From Nocardia coubleae NBRC 108252 (GTDB lineage Bacteria > Actinomycetota > Actinomycetes > Mycobacteriales > Mycobacteriaceae): a DNA stretch of 64,000 bases. The stretch is taken from the NCBI RefSeq assembly GCF_001612805.1, contig NZ_BDBD01000019.1, positions 1-64,000 on the forward strand, written 5' to 3'. Positions 59,769 to 64,000 of the stretch are shown here, one piece after another. Below the pieces are notes generated by a model. The model saw nothing but the letters and a program-made list of their open reading frames with translations. It was not told the DNA's origin and ran no database searches. The stretch's first letter is position 1, and every line of letters starts with the position of its first letter. A program made the translations under genes and the position numbers.

Positions 59769-60064
59769 CAGGATCCTCCGGTGACGGCGGCGTTCATGAT
59801 GGCGCCGGCGGAGGTGGCGATGATGCCGCCGACCATGGCCGCGAACACGATCTTGGGTGATTCGACCGCGCCGCCGTGCCAGCGTTCCCACCCGAACTTG
59901 CCCCCGGCATAGATCAGGGCCGCTACCCCGGCCAGGATGACCAGCCAGGACAGGTAGCCGACCAGGTTGGTCAGCTTGTCCCCGCCCGGCGGGACGGTCG
60001 GGTTGATCTTGATTTCTTGGGCCAGCACCGTCACGCTGTCGCCCACGACGGATAGAACCGACAT
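59768..60064 (-). CDS. VirB2/TrbC-like small membrane protein (module B copy)
   Basis: A 98-residue protein with two TM helices (about 32-51 and 68-88) and the loop YAGGKFGWERWHGGAVESPK. It is paralogous to the 25475-25759 product. The likely role is pilin-like or pore subunit of the conjugation channel. It lies two bases after the ParA-like gene. Confidence 0.72.
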   Translation of the reverse strand: MSVLSVVGDSVTVLAQEIKINPTVPPGGDKLTNLVGYLSWLVILAGVAALIYAGGKFGWERWHGGAVESPKIVFAAMVGGIIATSAGAIMNAAVTGGS

Positions 60065-60066
60065 CG

Positions 60067-60717
60067 CTATTTCTCCGAATCGTGCTGGTCGATAAGGTTT
60101 TTGGTCGTGCAGGCGAGGACGTCGATGAGCTCGCTGCCGACGTGATGGACATCCAGCGGCACCGCTTCGGTCAGGCGGGCGCGGCGTTGTGGGACCGGGT
60201 CGAAGGGGCTGAACTCGGCGAGTTCGCTGAGTTCGCGTTCGATGAGCTCGTCATGCCAACCGATCTCCCACACGTGATCGGCCAGGTCTTCGACCACGGC
60301 GCGGTAACGGCGCACCGGTGCCGGCACTCGGCCCGGGCGGGCGGCGCTGAGCACGACTCCGACGACCTGGACACCTTCGGGTGCTGCTCCGGCGTGCCAT
60401 TCCCGCAACCGGTCCGCGCAAGCGATCAGCCCTGGCAGGCACAACCGTGCCGCCACAACGACACGTTGGGTGGTCTGTGGCGAGCCCGGCCAGGACTGTT
60501 CGCAGTCCGCAGCGGGCGCCCACCACCGCGCCAGCGTCGAGGTCCCTGCTCCCCCGTGGGCGCCGACGATCGCGACCGCCGGTGGGTGCGCCCGGGTCGT
60601 GGGCAGCGGTTCTCCGCGGATACTGGCCGCGCGGTGTGGCGGGGTCACCGTGGTCGGGTCCAACCGGCGGCCCCCGATCACGGCGAGGGGATGCTGCTGG
60701 AGGGTCGATGCGGGCAT
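60067..60717 (-). CDS. ParA/MinD-like P-loop protein (DUF6668-like)
   Basis: A 216-residue protein with a deviant Walker A, AIVGAHGGAGTSTLARWW (about 49-66), as in ParA/MinD ATPases. A helical remainder ends at DQHDSEK. The rest of the ParA motifs are reduced, so it is a short variant, of the type annotated DUF6668 near actinobacterial transfer genes. It may position the channel or partition DNA (inference). The start overlaps the 217-aa gene's stop. Confidence 0.68.
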   Translation of the reverse strand: MPASTLQQHPLAVIGGRRLDPTTVTPPHRAASIRGEPLPTTRAHPPAVAIVGAHGGAGTSTLARWWAPAADCEQSWPGSPQTTQRVVVAARLCLPGLIACADRLREWHAGAAPEGVQVVGVVLSAARPGRVPAPVRRYRAVVEDLADHVWEIGWHDELIERELSELAEFSPFDPVPQRRARLTEAVPLDVHHVGSELIDVLACTTKNLIDQHDSEK

Positions 60718-61370
60718 CAGCTGCCTCGCTTCTGGATGTTGGTGATAACCAACCCGGCTGGCGGTGCGGCGGCGATGTTGATCACCTGCAGGTAGTCGAA
60801 GCGGCGGCCGTCGGGATGCAGTTCCACCAGGTGGACCTCGGCGGTGTTCTCCGCGATGGGGGTGATGCCGACGCAGTGGGTGGTGTCGGCCGGTAACGCG
60901 GTGATCGCGGCGGCCAGCGGTTCGAGCGTGATTCCGGCCTGCGGGGTCACCAATCGCAGCGCGTCCTCAGCGCTGCGTGTGACGTAGTAGGCGTATTCGA
61001 ACGCCGCGATCACACCGGCAAGGGTCGTGGTGTCCCCGGCGCCCGCTGTCACCGTTTGCGCGGTGAGCCCGGCACAGGCCCGCTCGGTGGCGGCGACAGG
61101 AGAGGCAGGAGTAAGCAAGGTCGTCGTTGTCGCGGAGGCCACGGTGGTGGTGCGGTCGTTGCCTGACATGTCCACCGCGACCGCAGCGACCGCGCCGGTG
61201 AGAATGCCGGCGGCGGCGCTGAGCGCGACGATGCGCGACCAGCGCGCCGGTGTGGCGCGGCGGTGGACGCGCTCGCCGAGCCGCCGTGGCTCCGCTGGAT
61301 CGGGTTGTGGCGGTCTTGGTTTGTTGAGCCAGTCGAGGCCGTGGCTTCGGCTCAGGTCATCGGTGGGCAT
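60717..61370 (-). CDS. single-TM protein with extracytoplasmic domain (module B copy)
   Basis: A 217-residue protein with one TM helix (about 47-68, VALSAAAGILTGAVAAVAV) and a C-terminal domain aligned with the 28135-28899 product (AAFEYAYYVTRSAEDAL; CVGITPIAENTAEVHLV). The ATG at 61370 has AGGAGG eight bases upstream; a GTG at 61379 overlaps that site. Probably an NTF2-like channel component. Confidence 0.68.
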   Translation of the reverse strand: MPTDDLSRSHGLDWLNKPRPPQPDPAEPRRLGERVHRRATPARWSRIVALSAAAGILTGAVAAVAVDMSGNDRTTTVASATTTTLLTPASPVAATERACAGLTAQTVTAGAGDTTTLAGVIAAFEYAYYVTRSAEDALRLVTPQAGITLEPLAAAITALPADTTHCVGITPIAENTAEVHLVELHPDGRRFDYLQVINIAAAPPAGLVITNIQKRGS

Positions 61371-61416
61371 GGTGTTCACCTCCTCGCTCGATCAGGTGGT
61401 TCGGTTGGTGGTCGGG

Positions 61417-61489
61417 CCCTTCGGAGCACGCCGCTGGGAAGAGCCACTGATCAGGGGGAAGGAACCAGGGCCCGTCGTGCTCCGAAGGG
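61417..61489. repeat. 14-bp perfect inverted repeat with 45-base spacer
   Basis: CCCTTCGGAGCACG (61417-61430) and CGTGCTCCGAAGGG (61476-61489) are exact inverse complements. They lie between the stop of the pseudo-cutinase and the 217-aa gene. The spacer is too long for a simple terminator. It may be an operator, a recombination site or a long-range RNA stem. Confidence 0.5.
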
Positions 61490-61491
61490 GT

Positions 61492-63000
61492 CTAGGGGTG
61501 CGCCATCGGTGGACTGGTCGTCGCCGATAGCGAACCGGTCTGTGTGACAGTCGGTTTCGCGGTGGTGGACGAGTGCGTCGGTTGTTCCGTTGGAGACGGC
61601 GTCGCGACGCTGAGGTCGTGGGCGATCGCGGTGAACCACGCCGTCGTCGCGGCCAGCGGGGTGTCACCGCTCGCGGTCACCGAGACGGTGCTGTAGCTGC
61701 TACGGCGGCCGGAGGCGTCGCTGTACTGGGCGGTCGCCGAGGTGGTGTAGAGGTCTTGGGGTTCGGTGATGGTGGAGGTGATGGCCTCGAACGCGTCGTT
61801 GACCCAAGTACTGATCGACTGCGGCGGAACCAGATCCACTACGGCATCGGCGACTTTCGTCCCCAGCACCGCAACCGCGGCAGCCGGGTTCGACAGCCCC
61901 ACGGCGGCGAGCTCGGCGATGGTCGTGGCGGTGAATACCTTCTGGGCCACCGAGACCACGGCGTTCAACCCGATCGTGCCGAGCTTGAACAACGCCGAGA
62001 GTGCGTCGGACTCGGTCGGTGTGGTGGCTGTCGGTGAGGACGCGGCGGCGATGCGCTGACCAAGAGTCTCGGTGGGGGTATAGGACAGCTGGTCCAAGCT
62101 GGTGCCGGAGATGTCGTCGTTGACGACGCCGACCGCCGTGCTGAACGCGGTGGAAGCCAGGGCTTGGGCGACCGTGGCGATCGCAGCGACCGGGTCCTTA
62201 CCCTCGGCTTGTCCGGTGATATTGGTGACCGCGGTCAACAACGGGCTCCCGGACTGAACATCACACGTCGCGTCCCCGGCCACACACAGATCAGCCACCC
62301 GACCGACCAGCGACCCGTAGTTCGCCGGGGCCGCACTGGTGGCGATTCCAGCCCCGGACAGCCCCACGTTGGCCAGCTCGATCTTGCCCACCTCAGCTCC
62401 GGACGTGCCGGGCGCCGCGGCCGGGACCACAGCGTTGGCAGTACCGGGGAGGGCCCCGGTCGCTGCTCGGCGCGCCGGGTTGGCCAGCAGCGCCACCGCA
62501 GCGACCTTGTCGGCCGGGACCCGCGACTGACCGTTCCCGGCCTTCTCCGCGAAAGTTGTTGCTACGGCAGCGCCTTGGGCGTATCCAGCGACCGCGATCT
62601 GGGTCGTGGGGCATCGGTCGATGACCTCGGTGGCGCGTTGTTCGATCTGCTCGGCTGCGGCGGTCACCGCGGCGGGATAGTTCGTCGTGTTCACCTCGGC
62701 GCCGACGACTATGTAGGACCGCTCGATCACCGCGCCTACCGCGGCACCCAACCGGCCGAACGCCTGCCCCAGCACCCCGGTGTCACCGGTGTCGACAGAG
62801 GTCGCAGCACCCTCCTCGCCACTCTGGACACCCAGCACGTACAACGCCGGACAGGCAGCGGGCGCGGTTTCACGCAAGGTAGACGTTGGTGCCGGTGCGC
62901 TGGTGGTTTCGGCCAGCACAGGGGTGATCCCGATGACGGTCACCGTCAGCCATGTAGCCGCGATCGCGAGGGCCCGGCGCCCAGTGATGGTGTGGTTCAT
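61492..63000 (-). CDS. cutinase-family paralogue lacking the nucleophile Ser
   Basis: A 502-residue exported protein (signal peptide 1-30, ending TPVLAE). It aligns over its whole length with the cutinase at 23712: ACPALYVLGVQS, LCVAGDATCDV and NDDISGTSLDQLSYTPTETLGQRI. At the nucleophile elbow it reads VAGYAQGAA. Ala141 (codon GCC at 62578-62580) replaces Ser, so hydrolase activity is unlikely. The frame is intact, with GGAAGGTG upstream, so it is a maintained non-catalytic relative rather than a decayed gene. It may bind a ligand or pair with the active copy. Confidence 0.82.
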   Translation of the reverse strand: MNHTITGRRALAIAATWLTVTVIGITPVLAETTSAPAPTSTLRETAPAACPALYVLGVQSGEEGAATSVDTGDTGVLGQAFGRLGAAVGAVIERSYIVVGAEVNTTNYPAAVTAAAEQIEQRATEVIDRCPTTQIAVAGYAQGAAVATTFAEKAGNGQSRVPADKVAAVALLANPARRAATGALPGTANAVVPAAAPGTSGAEVGKIELANVGLSGAGIATSAAPANYGSLVGRVADLCVAGDATCDVQSGSPLLTAVTNITGQAEGKDPVAAIATVAQALASTAFSTAVGVVNDDISGTSLDQLSYTPTETLGQRIAAASSPTATTPTESDALSALFKLGTIGLNAVVSVAQKVFTATTIAELAAVGLSNPAAAVAVLGTKVADAVVDLVPPQSISTWVNDAFEAITSTITEPQDLYTTSATAQYSDASGRRSSYSTVSVTASGDTPLAATTAWFTAIAHDLSVATPSPTEQPTHSSTTAKPTVTQTGSLSATTSPPMAHP

Positions 63001-63040
63001 TGGGTTTCACCTTCCGTTCGGTGTCGAGACGGTGGTAATG

Positions 63041-63073
63041 CCTGCCCGCACCGGAGGGGGTGGTGCGGGCAGG
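63041..63073 (-). terminator. 12-bp hairpin after the lipase-like gene
   Basis: CCTGCCCGCACC (63041-63052) and GGTGCGGGCAGG (63062-63073) pair perfectly around nine bases. The hairpin starts five bases after the lipase-like stop on the minus strand and precedes the cutinase-like start at 63000. No T-run. Confidence 0.7.
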
Positions 63074-63077
63074 CCGG

Positions 63078-64000
63078 TCAGTTAGTCGGGTTCGCGCCGT
63101 GATGGCGCGGTGGTCGGGCGAATCCGGTACGGAATGCTGTGAGGACGTCGGGGACTCCGAGGTCGGCCGCGCCGAGGTGGGTGACGTCGAATTCCGACCA
63201 GGACACGGCCACGTCGCGGGAGGTGTACTCGGCGAACAGTGCGCGGCCGGACTCGATCGGCACCAGCCCGTCGAGCAACCCGTGATACAGGTGCACCGGA
63301 ACTAATGGCGTTGTGGTACCGAGATTTTCGTGGGTGAGGATGTAGTGCCAGACCGGGTCGTTCCAGGGGTCCGGGCGCTCACACCAGGCGGCCAGGGGCG
63401 AGAGAAACTCCACCAGCAACGTGGACAGGTCAGCCTCTGACGCTGCCCGGACTGCGCGGATGCCGGCGTCGGTCAGCAGGTGATCGACCGGCAGATGCGC
63501 ATACGCCCGCGCCAACCCGACCATCCCCGCGAACGCCAGCCCCGACCACGGGCCACCGTCGAGGGTGGTGATCAAGGAGGCTGGATCGCGGATCACCGCC
63601 CCGGCGGCGACCGCGCGGAGGTCGAGTTCGGGGGCGTAGGCGGTCTGGTACTCGGCGGCCGCGGCAGCGACACGGCCCCCGTCGGCGTACCCCCACACCG
63701 CGACCGGGGCCTCGAGTTTCGGCTCGTCGGACTGAGAGTTGATCGCGCGTGCCAGGTCCAACGCTGCGTGGGCGCCGGCCTTCTTGGCCAGCCAATGATG
63801 CGGACCGAGCCCATGGATACCCAACCCCACCCCGTCGGGGACCGCGACCCGCCAACCCTGCACGAGAGCGGCGGCGATGCTGCTGGTGTCGGGTTCGTTC
63901 CCATCGACCAGCAACTGCGAGGGCGCGCAGCGACCACCCAGACCGTGAAAGGTCGGGCAGTACACCACTACCGGGGTCCCCGAGATCGCGTTGTCGGTCG
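63078..64000 (-). CDS. secretory-lipase-like protein (5' partial), Ser replaced by Ala
   Basis: The gene runs off the right edge. The readable 307 codons match the secretory lipase (LIP, PF03583) family: SGTPVVVYCPTFHG, PDGVGLG and VPVHLYHGLLDGLVP, with the Asp region intact. At the nucleophile elbow the sequence is VWGYADGG where the family has G-Y-S-Q-G. The Ser is an Ala (codon GCC at 63684-63686). Either the protein is non-catalytic or another residue acts. A GTG at 63968 is not its start, because the family-like sequence continues in frame beyond it. Confidence 0.75.
   Translation of the reverse strand, partial: TDNAISGTPVVVYCPTFHGLGGRCAPSQLLVDGNEPDTSSIAAALVQGWRVAVPDGVGLGIHGLGPHHWLAKKAGAHAALDLARAINSQSDEPKLEAPVAVWGYADGGRVAAAAAEYQTAYAPELDLRAVAAGAVIRDPASLITTLDGGPWSGLAFAGMVGLARAYAHLPVDHLLTDAGIRAVRAASEADLSTLLVEFLSPLAAWCERPDPWNDPVWHYILTHENLGTTTPLVPVHLYHGLLDGLVPIESGRALFAEYTSRDVAVSWSEFDVTHLGAADLGVPDVLTAFRTGFARPPRHHGANPTN

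Noticed and set aside
61492..63000. Calling the second cutinase gene a pseudogene
   Set aside because: The frame, signal peptide, ribosome binding site and full-length similarity are intact. Only the catalytic Ser is changed.
1..64000. CRISPR arrays, rRNA or tRNA genes, IS elements
   Set aside because: No regularly spaced direct repeats, no tRNA cloverleaf with T-loop signature, and no transposase or integrase-like protein could be recognised by reading both strands. This was not a computed search.

Overview
The window is high-GC DNA with GTG and TTG starts and dense stop/start (ATGA, GTGA, TGATG) overlaps. It carries cutinase-family secreted proteins, an EspC/WXG100-like small protein and many XRE-TPR regulators. 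Together these point to a mycolic-acid actinomycete of the Nocardia/Rhodococcus type. I saw no rRNA, tRNA, transposase, integrase, relaxase or CRISPR array, so the ends of any mobile element lie outside the window or cannot be placed.

Region 1 (0.5-4.6 kb): a LOG/TIGR00725-like protein and an XRE-TPR regulator are read leftward. Rightward from a shared promoter runs a string of small hypothetical genes, several of them tiny and stop/start coupled. The promoter holds four GTCCG boxes in 11-bp phase.

Region 2 (4.6-15.3 kb): a compact biosynthetic-type cluster. It encodes a HemN-like radical SAM enzyme, two PLP aminotransferases, an HMGL/4-hydroxy-2-oxovalerate-type aldolase, an ATP-grasp ligase, a VOC (glyoxalase/bleomycin-resistance fold) protein and a CPA2-type antiporter. 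Opposite to these lies an AlkD-like DNA glycosylase. A regulator and a RibD-type reductase close the block. The AlkD-like protein next to a HemN-like enzyme resembles the self-resistance logic of known DNA-alkylating natural products. A 9-codon ORF with a strong ribosome binding site, followed by hairpins, lies just upstream of the radical SAM gene.

Region 3 (15.3-23.2 kb): an Mrr-like nuclease, an XRE-TPR regulator convergent with an APH-type kinase, a cold-shock protein, several small Nocardia-type hypotheticals and a stand-alone DUF5753 protein.

Region 4 (23.2-29.7 kb, + strand): module A, with a secreted cutinase-like hydrolase (Ser intact), a VirB2-like small membrane protein, an EspC-like protein, a long Pro/Ala-rich protein, a single-TM protein and a SAM methyltransferase.

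Region 5 (30-38.2 kb): a nucleotidyltransferase-domain protein, a polytopic membrane protein, a frameshifted zinc-ribbon gene, and an FAD monooxygenase/acyl-CoA dehydrogenase-like operon followed by tandem intrinsic terminators.

Region 6 (38.4-64 kb, - strand): a conjugation (type IV secretion) locus. It has a TraG/VirD4-type coupling ATPase, a VirB4-like ATPase, an SCO6880-like protein, a VirB6/TrbL-like channel protein, a three-domain cell-wall hydrolase, VirB8/TcpC-like anchored proteins and VirB2-like proteins. It also has a six-member paralogous family of unknown function, and module B, which repeats the cutinase / VirB2-like / single-TM genes of module A. In module B the cutinase and the adjacent secretory-lipase-like protein both have Ala in place of the nucleophile Ser.
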